A DNA stretch of 7,322 bases from Pseudomonadota bacterium (lineage in GTDB: Bacteria; Pseudomonadota; Gammaproteobacteria; Burkholderiales; Burkholderiaceae_C): the NCBI GenBank assembly GCA_023394015.1, contig JAEXBL010000149.1:1-7322 (forward strand), in the 5' to 3' direction. The notes below the pieces were generated by a model, which had not been told where the DNA came from, did not search any database, and saw only the letters and a list, made by a program, of their open reading frames with translations. The translations under genes were made by a program, and so were the position numbers. Shown here one piece after another: positions 1-6,075 of this stretch; position 1 is the stretch's first letter; each line of letters opens with the position of its first letter.

Positions 1-301
1 GTGCCGCAGCGGCTGCGGCGGGCGCTGCCGCCGGCGCGGGGGCCGCGGCGCCGGCCACGGCCTCGGTGTCGATCTTGGCCAGCAGCTGGTCGGCCACCAC
101 GGTGGCGCCGTCCGGCTGGGCGATCTCGGTCAGCACGCCGGTGGCGGGTGCCGGCACTTCCAGCACCACCTTGTCGGTCTCGACCTCGATCAGGATTTCG
201 TCGGCCGTGACGGCCTCGCCCACCTGCTTCTTCCACTGCAGCAGCGTGGCCTCGGCCACGGACTCGGACAGTTGGGGCACTTTGACTTCAACGATAGCCA
301 T
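1..301 (-). CDS. odhB: Dihydrolipoyllysine-residue succinyltransferase (2-oxoglutarate dehydrogenase E2), N-terminal part
   Basis: Only the first 100 codons are in the window; the gene continues past the left edge. E2 carries the succinyl group from E1 on a swinging lipoyl arm and transfers it to CoA, forming the core of the cytoplasmic 2-oxoglutarate dehydrogenase complex. The visible part is one lipoyl domain (residues 2 to about 78), opening MAIVEVKVPQLSESVAEAT, a form typical of E2o rather than pyruvate dehydrogenase E2. The lipoylated lysine is K44 in the ETDKV motif. From about residue 81 an Ala/Pro-rich run begins, the usual flexible linker to the E1/E3-binding and catalytic domains, which are outside. 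It follows odhA on the same strand with 99 nt between them, so they are probably co-transcribed. The ATG has only a weak Shine-Dalgarno candidate upstream. The alternative symbol is sucB. Confidence 0.95.
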   Translation of the reverse strand, partial: MAIVEVKVPQLSESVAEATLLQWKKQVGEAVTADEILIEVETDKVVLEVPAPATGVLTEIAQPDGATVVADQLLAKIDTEAVAGAAAPAPAAAPAAAAAA

Positions 302-306
302 TTGAA

Positions 307-334
307 GGGTTCCAGTTCTGGTGAATGGGGTTCC
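307..334 (-). promoter_or_regulatory. Weak odhB ribosome-binding region with a duplicated GGAACCC
   Basis: On the minus strand GGAACCC occurs twice, at 328-334 and 307-313, the nearer copy ending 5 nt before the odhB ATG. GGAA is the only Shine-Dalgarno-like string close to the start; there is no AGGAG. This contrasts with the clear sites in front of prpE and the hydrolase gene. Either translation starts from a poor site or it is coupled to structure upstream. The duplication may be chance. Confidence 0.3.
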
Positions 335-347
335 ACGTCGAGCATCC

Positions 348-399
348 GGCATGGAAGCCACGGGGCCGCTCAACGCTGATTGCCCCGTGCTTCCTTGCC
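348..399 (-). other. Strong interrupted hairpin in the odhA-odhB spacer
   Basis: Immediately after the odhA stop codon the minus-strand RNA can fold into a long stem. Paired blocks on the window strand are 348-350 with 397-399 (3 bp), 353-358 with 389-394 (GGAAGC/GCTTCC, 6 bp) and 361-366 with 382-387 (CGGGGC/GCCCCG, 6 bp). Small internal loops separate the blocks and the apical loop is 15 nt (367-381). No U-run follows, so it is not a standard intrinsic terminator. Likely roles are mRNA processing or 3'-end stabilisation of odhA, partial attenuation, or tuning of the E1:E2 ratio. The pairing is seen directly; the role is inferred. Confidence 0.6.
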
Positions 400-400
400 A

Positions 401-3274
401 TCATTTCTGCAGCACAAAGCCCTTGAGCCGGGCAAACGCGGCGTCGATCAAGGCCTTTTGCTGGTCCTGGTGCAGGTGCGCGTAGCCCACCGCCGGCGAG
501 GCCGACGCGGCGCGGCCGGCGTAGCCCAGCTTCTGGCCCGGCAGCATGTTCTCGTGGATGTAGTGCTGCACGAAGAACCAGGCGCCCTGGTTCTGCGGCT
601 CGTCCTGGCACCACACGAAGTCGGTGGCGTTGGGGTACTTCTTCAGCTCGGCCGCGAACACCTTGTGCGGGAACGGGTACAGCTGCTCGACGCGGATGAT
701 GGCCACGTCGTCGGCGCCCTTTTCCTCGCGCTTCTTGGCCAGGTCGTAGTACACCTTGCCCGAGCAGACGATGACGCGCTTGACCTTGTCGGCCTTCAGC
801 TCGCCCTGGTTGCCGATCACGGTCTGGAACCCGCCCTTGGTGAACTCGGCCAGCGGCGAGGTGGCGTCCTTGTTGCGCAGCAGGCTCTTGGGCGTCATGA
901 TGATCAGCGGCTTGCGCAGCGGGCGGACCATCTGGCGGCGCAGCACGTGGAAGATCTGGCTGGCCGTGGTGGGCTGCACCACCTGCATGTTGGTGTCGGC
1001 CGACAGCTGCATGAAGCGCTCCAGACGCGCCGAGGAGTGCTCCGGCCCCTGACCCTCATAGCCGTGCGGCAACATCAGCGTGATGCCGTTGATGCGGCCC
1101 CACTTGACCTCGCCCGAGGCGATGAACTGGTCAATCAACACCTGGGCGCCGTTGGCGAAGTCGCCGAACTGCGCTTCCCAGATCACCAGCGTGTTGGGGT
1201 CGTTGGAGGCGTAGCCGTACTCGAAGCCCAGCACCGCCTCTTCCGACAGGATGGAGTCGATGACGTTGAACGGCGCCTGGTTGTCGGCCACGTTCTGCAG
1301 CGGCACGTAGGTGCCCTCGTCCCACTTCTCGCGCTTCTGGTCGTGCAGCACGGCGTGGCGGTGCACGAAGGTGCCGCGCCCGCAGTCCTCGCCCGACAGG
1401 CGCACCGGGTAGCCGCTGGCCACCAGCGAGGCAAAGGCCATGTGCTCGCCCATGCCCCAGTCGACGTTGATCTCGCCGCGGCCCATCGCGGCGCGGTCTT
1501 CCAGCACCCGCTTGACCAGGGTGTGCACGCTGAAGCCCTCGGGCACGGTGGTGATGCGCTCGGCCAGGCGTTTCCACTCGGCCAGCGGAATGGCCGTCTC
1601 GGCCACGTCGGTCCACTTGGTGTTCAGGTACGGGGTCCAGTCGACCGCGTACTTGCTCTTGAAGTTGGTCAGCACCGGGTCGACGGTGTGGCGGCCGGCG
1701 TCCATGGCGGCGCGGTAGGCGGCCGCCATCTGGTCGGGCGCCTCGGGCGTCAGCACGCCCTGCGTCACCAGCTTGTCCGCGTACAGCCGGCGCGTGCCGG
1801 GGTGCTTGCCGATCTTGGCGTACATCAGCGGCTGCGTCAGCATGGGCGTGTCCTGCTCGTTGTGGCCGAGCTTGCGGTAGCACACGATGTCCACCACCAC
1901 GTCCTGGTTGAAGTCCTGGCGGTACTGCAGCGCCAGCTGGGTGGCCAGCACCACCGCCTCGGGGTCGTCGCCGTTGACGTGCAGCACCGGCGACTCGATC
2001 ATCTTGACCACGTCGGTGCAGTACAGCGTGGAGCGCGTATCGCGCGGGTCGCTGGTGGTGAAGCCGATCTGGTTGTTGATGACGATGTGCACCGTGCCGC
2101 CGGTGTAATAGCCGCGCGTCTGCGCCAGCGCCAGCGTCTCCATCACCACGCCCTGGCCGGCAAAGGCGGCGTCGCCGTGCACCAGCACCGGCAGCACGCT
2201 GTCGCCCTCGGCGTCGCCGCGGCGGTCCTGGCGCGCGCGCACGCTGCCCTCGACCACCGGGTTGACGATCTCCAGGTGCGAGGGGTTGAAGGCCAGCGAC
2301 AGGTGCACTGGCCCGCCGGGGGTGCCGACGTCGCTGGAAAAGCCCTGGTGGTACTTCACGTCGCCGGCCGGCAGGTCCTCGGGGGCGGTGTGGTCGAATT
2401 CGGCGAACAGCATCGCCGGCATCTTGCCCAGGGTGTTGACCAGCACGTTCAGCCGGCCGCGGTGCGCCATGCCGATGACCACTTCCTGCACGCCGGCCGA
2501 GCCGGCCTGCTGGATCAGTTCGTCCATGGCGACGATGAAGCTCTCGCCGCCTTCCAGCGAAAAGCGCTTCTGGCCCACGTACTTGGTGTGCAGGAAGCGC
2601 TCCAGGCCCTCGGCCGCCGTCAGCCGCTCGAGCACGTGCGTCTTCTGCTCGGCGTTCAGCTGCGGGTTGGTGCGCGCGCTCTCCAGCTTCTGCTGCCACC
2701 AGCGCTTTTGCACCTGGTCGGTGATGTACATGAACTCGGCGCCGATGGTGCCGCAGTAGGTCTCGCGCAGCGCGTTCAGCAAATCGCGCAGCGGCATGGT
2801 GTCCTTGCCGAAGAAGGTGTTGCTGGTGTTGAACACCGTCTCCATGTCGGCGTCGGTGAAGCCGTAGAAGGACGGCTCCAGCTCCGGGATGTCGGGGCGC
2901 TCGGCGCGCTTGAGCGGGTCCAGGTCGGCCCAGCGGGCGCCGACGTTGCGGTAGGCGGCAATCAGCTGCTGGACCGCGGTGCGCTTGCGCCCCAGCTCGG
3001 AATCGGCGCCCGAGGCCTGCACCACCTGCGTGCCGCCGGCCTTGGCGCGCTCGGCAAAGGCGTTGATGACGGGCAGGTGGGGCACGTCGCGCGCCTGGCT
3101 GCCATCGACGGCGGGGACGTTCTGCAGGGCGTCGAAGTACTCGCGCCAGGAATCCGGCACGCTGCCGGGGTTGGCCAGGTAGTTTTCGTACATCTCCTCG
3201 ACATAGGGCGCATTGCCGCCGAAGAGATAGGTATTGCCCTGGTAGGTCTGATAGACGGATGTCGTCTCACTCAT
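401..3274 (-). CDS. odhA: 2-oxoglutarate dehydrogenase E1 component
   Basis: A 957-residue thiamine-diphosphate enzyme that decarboxylates 2-oxoglutarate and succinylates the lipoyl arm of E2, the TCA-cycle step giving succinyl-CoA. The N-terminus (about residues 13-49, YLFGGNAPYVEEMYENYL and a Trp-Arg-x-x-Phe) matches the E1o segment that contacts E2. Further landmarks are HRGRLNVL at 271-278, the ThDP/Mg motif GDAAFAGQG at 367-375 with INNQIGFTT at 399-407, GEDCGRGTFVHRHAV at 628-642, and HGYEGQGPEHSSAR at 737-750. It ends FVLQK. Length is close to the roughly 930-960 usual for the family, and no key motif is missing. I chose the ATG at 3274 because family homology begins there; an in-frame GTG at 3448 would add 58 residues unlike any E1. 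It heads the odhA-odhB unit and has a structured leader. The alternative symbol is sucA. Confidence 0.97.
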   Translation of the reverse strand: MSETTSVYQTYQGNTYLFGGNAPYVEEMYENYLANPGSVPDSWREYFDALQNVPAVDGSQARDVPHLPVINAFAERAKAGGTQVVQASGADSELGRKRTAVQQLIAAYRNVGARWADLDPLKRAERPDIPELEPSFYGFTDADMETVFNTSNTFFGKDTMPLRDLLNALRETYCGTIGAEFMYITDQVQKRWWQQKLESARTNPQLNAEQKTHVLERLTAAEGLERFLHTKYVGQKRFSLEGGESFIVAMDELIQQAGSAGVQEVVIGMAHRGRLNVLVNTLGKMPAMLFAEFDHTAPEDLPAGDVKYHQGFSSDVGTPGGPVHLSLAFNPSHLEIVNPVVEGSVRARQDRRGDAEGDSVLPVLVHGDAAFAGQGVVMETLALAQTRGYYTGGTVHIVINNQIGFTTSDPRDTRSTLYCTDVVKMIESPVLHVNGDDPEAVVLATQLALQYRQDFNQDVVVDIVCYRKLGHNEQDTPMLTQPLMYAKIGKHPGTRRLYADKLVTQGVLTPEAPDQMAAAYRAAMDAGRHTVDPVLTNFKSKYAVDWTPYLNTKWTDVAETAIPLAEWKRLAERITTVPEGFSVHTLVKRVLEDRAAMGRGEINVDWGMGEHMAFASLVASGYPVRLSGEDCGRGTFVHRHAVLHDQKREKWDEGTYVPLQNVADNQAPFNVIDSILSEEAVLGFEYGYASNDPNTLVIWEAQFGDFANGAQVLIDQFIASGEVKWGRINGITLMLPHGYEGQGPEHSSARLERFMQLSADTNMQVVQPTTASQIFHVLRRQMVRPLRKPLIIMTPKSLLRNKDATSPLAEFTKGGFQTVIGNQGELKADKVKRVIVCSGKVYYDLAKKREEKGADDVAIIRVEQLYPFPHKVFAAELKKYPNATDFVWCQDEPQNQGAWFFVQHYIHENMLPGQKLGYAGRAASASPAVGYAHLHQDQQKALIDAAFARLKGFVLQK

Positions 3275-3394
3275 GGCTTCGCTGACCTTTCGCCCCCCTT
3301 CAGGGGACTCAAGCTGGTAGAAAAAACCTTCCGCGTCACGGCTGAACCGGTTGGCGGACGCGACTGGCTGGGAAGGGCCTGGGAACTTCGCTGG
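3275..3394 (-). ncRNA. Structured 5' leader of odhA, candidate sucA RNA motif
   Basis: A conserved leader called the sucA RNA motif is known upstream of sucA in Burkholderiales, overlapping the ribosome binding site. This stretch is in the right place. On the minus strand the RNA contains CCCC-UGAA-GGGG (paired 3303-3306 with 3295-3298). Enclosing it, six bases of a U-tract ending in C (3325 to 3320) can pair with GAAAGG (3291 to 3286), four Watson-Crick pairs plus two G-U. GAAAGG is the only plausible Shine-Dalgarno site for odhA, so this fold would block it. A palindrome AACCGGTT lies farther upstream in the leader. I could not test the match to the published consensus, and the upstream limit is set only by a guessed transcription start. 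Confidence 0.42.
3286..3291 (-). promoter_or_regulatory. Ribosome binding site of odhA (GAAAGG)
   Basis: GAAAGG on the minus strand lies 11 nt before the odhA ATG, a long but usable spacing. No better site is closer. It can be masked by pairing with the U-tract at 3320-3325. Confidence 0.5.
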
Positions 3395-3400
3395 AAAGGG

Positions 3401-3409
3401 ATTGTGCCA
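3401..3409 (-). promoter_or_regulatory. Possible odhA promoter, extended -10 element
   Basis: The minus strand reads TGGCACAAT, an extended -10 form (TG-n plus CACAAT, 4 of 6 to TATAAT). No recognisable -35 hexamer lies at the usual distance. Transcription would start near 3394 and give the roughly 120-nt structured leader. The rest of the prpE-odhA spacer (3410-3480) holds only a weak 5-bp stem at 3455-3459/3469-3473 without a T-run, so I see no clear prpE terminator and read-through into odhA is possible. Confidence 0.28.
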
Positions 3410-3480
3410 CCGAACCCCGCAGCGGGCGCGATCGGGGCCGGACGGCACCGCACCACCCTATCCGCTGCAGGGTCATGCCG

Positions 3481-5382
3481 TCAAGCCGGGGCGCCGACCA
3501 TGTCCTTGATCTGCTGCAGCGCGGCCGGGTCTTCCATGGTGGTCAGGTCGCCCGGGTCGCGCCCCTCGCACACCGCCTGCACGGCACGGCGCAGCACCTT
3601 GCCCGAGCGCGTCTTGGGCAGCACGTTGACGAAGCGCACGCGCGCCGGGCGCGCCCCCGCGCCCAGCGAGCCGTCGACCAGCTTCATCACCTCGCCTTCG
3701 AGCTTGAGCAGCGCTGCCTCGTCGCCCAGCGCGGACGCGTCCTTGAGCACCGCGAAGGCCATCGCCACCTGGCCCTTGAGCGGGTCGGCCACGCCGACCA
3801 CGGCCACCTCGGCCACGTTGGGGTGGCTGGCCACGGCCTCCTCGATCTCGCGCGTGCCCAGGCGGTGGCCGGCGACATTGATGACGTCGTCGGTGCGGCC
3901 GAGGATGAAGTAGTAGCCGTCCTCGTCGCGCACGCCCCAGTCGAAGGTGCTGTAGATCAGCTTGTTCGGCACGGTGGACCAGTAGGTGTCGACGAAGCGC
4001 GCGTCGTCGCGCCACACGGTCTGCAGGCAGCCGGGCGGCAGCGGGCCTTCGATGGCGATCACGCCCTTCTGGTGGGCGCCGGTCAGCTCGGCGCCGGTCT
4101 GGTCGTCGATCAGCTTGACGTTGTAGCCGTACACCGCCTTGCCGGGCGAGCCGAACTTGGTGGGCGTGGGCTCGACGCCGTTGCACACCGTCAGGATCGG
4201 CCAGCCGGTCTCGGTCTGCCAGTAGTTGTCGACGATGGGCTTGTTCAGCGCGCCGCTGATCCACTGCGCGGTGGGCTCGTCCAGCGGCTCGCCGGCCAGG
4301 AACAGGGTGCGCAGGCTGGACAAATCGTATTTCGTCAGGAAGGCCGGGTCCTGCTTCTTCAGCACGCGCACCGCGGTGGGCGCGCTGAACATCACCGTGA
4401 CCTTGTACTTCTCGACCAGCTGCCACCAGATGCCGCCGTCGGGCCGCGTCGGCAGGCCCTCGTACATGATGGTGGCCATGCCGCCGATCAGCGGGCCGTA
4501 GATGATGTAGCTGTGGCCCACCACCCAGCCGATGTCGCTGGTGCAGAAGTAGGTCTCACCCGGCCGGCCACCGTAGATGTACTGCATCGACGCCGCCAGC
4601 GCCACGGCGTAGCCGCCGGTGTCGCGCTGCACGCCCTTGGGCTTGCCGGTGGTGCCGCTGGTGTAGAGCGTGTAGCTAGGGTGCGTGGCCTCGACCCATT
4701 CGCAGGGCACCTGCGCGTCCAGTTGCTGCTCGCGCTCGGCGGCCCACAGGCGGTCGCGCCCGGCCACCAGGTTCATGGGGGCCAGGCCGCGGTCGACCAG
4801 CAGCACGCTGTCCGGCTTGTGCCTGGACAGTTGGATGGCCTCGTCCAGCAGCGGCTTGTAGGCCACCACGCGGCCACCGCGCGAGCCGGCGTCGGCACTG
4901 ACGACGACCTTGGGCTCGGCGTCCTCGATGCGCGTGGCCAGCGAGCTGGAGGCAAAGCCGCCGAACACCACCGAATGCAGCGCGCCGATGCGCGCGCAGG
5001 CCAGCATGGCGAAGGCCGCCTCGGCAATCATCGGCATGTAGATCAGCACCCGGTCGCCCTTTTGCACGCCTAGGCTCTTCAGCACCGCGGCCATGCGCTG
5101 CACCTCGGTGTGCAGCTCGCGGAAGCTGTAGACCTTTTCCTGGTCGGTTTCGGTGGAGACGAAGATCAGCGCCGCTTGGTCGGCCCGGTCCTTCAGGTGC
5201 CGGTCGATGGCGTTGTGGCACAGGTTCGTGGTGCCGCCGACGAACCACTGGGCGAACGGCGGCTTGCTGTAGTCGCAAATGGTTTGCGGCGGCGTCTGCC
5301 AGTCGATCAGGCGGGCCTGCTCGGCCCAGAAGGCGTCGCGATCCTCGATCGAGCGACGGTGGAACTCGGCGTAAGTGCTCAT
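3481..5382 (-). CDS. prpE: Propionyl-CoA synthetase (propionate-CoA ligase)
   Basis: A 633-residue AMP-forming acyl-CoA synthetase that turns propionate, ATP and CoA into propionyl-CoA via propionyl-AMP in the cytoplasm. It resembles enterobacterial PrpE along its length: the opening with FWAEQARLIDWQTP at 18-31, PPFAQWF at 41-47, NLCHNAIDR at 53-61, and the ending CEGRDPGDLTT at 605-615. Adenylation motifs are TSGTTGKPKG (241-250), the region around DNYWQTETGWP (385-395), and the hinge GRTDDVINVAGHR (495-507). K595 in PKTRSGK (589-595) is the conserved catalytic lysine that Pat-type acetylases modify in this family. Its length fits PrpE (about 630) rather than Acs (about 650). No prpB, prpC or acnD is next to it. 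The start is firm, with a strong ribosome binding site. Acetate may be a secondary substrate. Confidence 0.93.
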   Translation of the reverse strand: MSTYAEFHRRSIEDRDAFWAEQARLIDWQTPPQTICDYSKPPFAQWFVGGTTNLCHNAIDRHLKDRADQAALIFVSTETDQEKVYSFRELHTEVQRMAAVLKSLGVQKGDRVLIYMPMIAEAAFAMLACARIGALHSVVFGGFASSSLATRIEDAEPKVVVSADAGSRGGRVVAYKPLLDEAIQLSRHKPDSVLLVDRGLAPMNLVAGRDRLWAAEREQQLDAQVPCEWVEATHPSYTLYTSGTTGKPKGVQRDTGGYAVALAASMQYIYGGRPGETYFCTSDIGWVVGHSYIIYGPLIGGMATIMYEGLPTRPDGGIWWQLVEKYKVTVMFSAPTAVRVLKKQDPAFLTKYDLSSLRTLFLAGEPLDEPTAQWISGALNKPIVDNYWQTETGWPILTVCNGVEPTPTKFGSPGKAVYGYNVKLIDDQTGAELTGAHQKGVIAIEGPLPPGCLQTVWRDDARFVDTYWSTVPNKLIYSTFDWGVRDEDGYYFILGRTDDVINVAGHRLGTREIEEAVASHPNVAEVAVVGVADPLKGQVAMAFAVLKDASALGDEAALLKLEGEVMKLVDGSLGAGARPARVRFVNVLPKTRSGKVLRRAVQAVCEGRDPGDLTTMEDPAALQQIKDMVGAPA

Positions 5383-5387
5383 GCTTG

Positions 5388-5394
5388 TCTCCTC
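5388..5394 (-). promoter_or_regulatory. Ribosome binding site of prpE (GAGGAGA)
   Basis: GAGGAGA on the minus strand lies 5 nt before the ATG at 5382 and fixes that start. Confidence 0.85.
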
Positions 5395-5452
5395 GGCGCT
5401 TTCATCCAGCCGCAGGGCGCGCGCTGGTCACCGCTTGGTTCTTGAAGCACCG

Positions 5453-5458
5453 ATTATC
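5453..5458 (-). promoter_or_regulatory. Possible prpE promoter -10 (GATAAT)
   Basis: GATAAT on the minus strand matches the sigma-70 -10 consensus at 5 of 6 positions and is one of few AT-rich spots in this spacer. The start point would be near 5446, giving a leader of about 64 nt. A TTGCAA upstream is only 12 nt away, too close for a normal -35, so the upstream half is unconvincing. Confidence 0.35.
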
Positions 5459-5490
5459 GACACGGCGCGCTTGCAAAACGCTGACTTTAC

Positions 5491-5519
5491 GCCCGCACCC
5501 CGCCTGGCGGCAAGCGGGC
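5491..5519 (-). other. Two-tier GC-rich hairpin between the phasin-like gene and prpE
   Basis: An outer arm GCCCGC (5491-5496) pairs with GCGGGC (5514-5519), and inside it CCGCC-T-GGCGG (5500-5510) is a perfect inverted repeat. It lies about 30 nt past the stop of the phasin-like gene. No T-run follows directly, though a GTTTTG occurs about 10 nt further. It may act as a terminator or 3'-end protector for that gene; role uncertain. Confidence 0.4.
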
Positions 5520-5550
5520 CGCCCCTGCCCGGCCGGTCCGGCCCGGGGGT

Positions 5551-5970
5551 TCAGCGCGCCGCGCGGTTCAGCCGCCGCGCGTTGGCCACCGCGCGGCGGC
5601 GCACCGGGGTCAGGCCGCGGTGCGTCACGTCCAGCATGGAGCCCAGCAGGCGCTGCTGGGCGCTGGTCGACAGATGCCGTAAGGTGGGCGGGTTCATCCA
5701 GCCGCCCAGGGCCACCTTCCACCAGGTCTGCAGCCACCACAGCATGAACTGCTGCTGCGCCGCCAGCGTCTGCCGCGACATGGCCATCCACGACTCCTGG
5801 AACGCGGCCACCTTCTCGGCGCCCATCAAATAGAACTCGTTCTGGTCGCGCCGATTGGGCAGCACGCCCGCCGCCATCATGCGGCCGACGCGGTGCGCCA
5901 CCACCTGCGGCACCGCGGCCGCCATCTGGGTCGCGTCGCGGGTCACGCGGCGCTGCTGGGCTGTCACCAT
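5551..5970 (-). CDS. Phasin-like polyhydroxyalkanoate granule-associated protein
   Basis: A 139-residue protein without signal peptide. It resembles small granule-associated phasins of Burkholderiales, which coat polyhydroxyalkanoate inclusions; I recognise this from the pattern around VVAHRVGRMMAAG (23-35), the charged segment RRDQNEFYLMGAEK (40-53) and AAFQESWMAM (55-64). A Trp-rich amphipathic stretch follows (MLWWLQTWWKVALGGW, 76-91), a plausible granule-surface helix. The C-terminus is strongly basic (RRR at 124-126, RR at 132-133, terminal Arg), so contact with nucleic acid or acidic partners is possible. I chose the ATG at 5970 for its clear ribosome binding site; an in-frame TTG at 6027 would add 19 residues. 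It follows the hydrolase gene by 105 nt on the same strand. No PHA synthase is in view, so the function is a moderate call. Confidence 0.6.
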   Translation of the reverse strand: MVTAQQRRVTRDATQMAAAVPQVVAHRVGRMMAAGVLPNRRDQNEFYLMGAEKVAAFQESWMAMSRQTLAAQQQFMLWWLQTWWKVALGGWMNPPTLRHLSTSAQQRLLGSMLDVTHRGLTPVRRRAVANARRLNRAAR

Positions 5971-5978
5971 GCTTTGAA

Positions 5979-5985
5979 CTCCCTT
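5979..5985 (-). promoter_or_regulatory. Ribosome binding site of the phasin-like gene (AAGGGAG)
   Basis: AAGGGAG on the minus strand is 8 nt from the ATG at 5970. It decides that start over the upstream TTG. Confidence 0.7.
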
Positions 5986-5992
5986 GAGAAAC

Positions 5993-6016
5993 CCTGCCGC
6001 CTCAAACGCCGGCAGG
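5993..6016 (-). other. Stem-loop in the hydrolase-phasin spacer
   Basis: CCTGCCG (5993-5999) pairs with CGGCAGG (6010-6016), 7 bp with a 10-nt loop. On the minus strand the stem is followed by GTTTCTC, a weak U-run. It could partly terminate hydrolase transcripts, or be a leader hairpin of the phasin-like gene, whose ribosome binding site starts 7 nt later. Confidence 0.35.
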
Positions 6017-6075
6017 CCGGTTGGCAATCAAACGAAGGCAGCCAGCTCCTTTGCGGCCAGCGCTGCGCCCCTCAC

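Noticed and set aside
3275..3448. 58-residue N-terminal extension of OdhA from a GTG at 3448
   Set aside because: The extra residues do not resemble E1, and the region reads better as a leader RNA. Family homology starts at the ATG at 3274.
380..3913. 1177-codon open frame on the plus strand, antisense to odhA and the end of prpE
   Set aside because: The minus-strand frames are clearly real (odhA, prpE). At this GC content the sense codons TTA, CTA and TCA are rare, which leaves long stop-free antisense frames. Its translation is Arg/His/Val/Leu-rich low-complexity text with no known motif.
3475..5073. 532-codon plus-strand open frame antisense to prpE
   Set aside because: Same cause: shadow of a well-supported gene, with composition typical of antisense frames in GC-rich DNA.
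3481..5382. Acetyl-CoA synthetase (acs) as the name for this gene
   Set aside because: Length, N-terminal motifs and the CEGRDPGDLTT ending fit PrpE more closely than Acs.
5527..5548. GC-rich palindrome just after the phasin-like gene stop
   Set aside because: The symmetric core (GGCCGG-A-CCGGCC) has a single-base centre, too tight for a full hairpin, and no T-run; such strings are common in DNA of this composition.
5971..6027. 19-residue extension of the phasin-like protein from a TTG at 6027
   Set aside because: The ATG at 5970 has AAGGGAG at good spacing, and the TTG lies in a region with a stem-loop and no comparable site.
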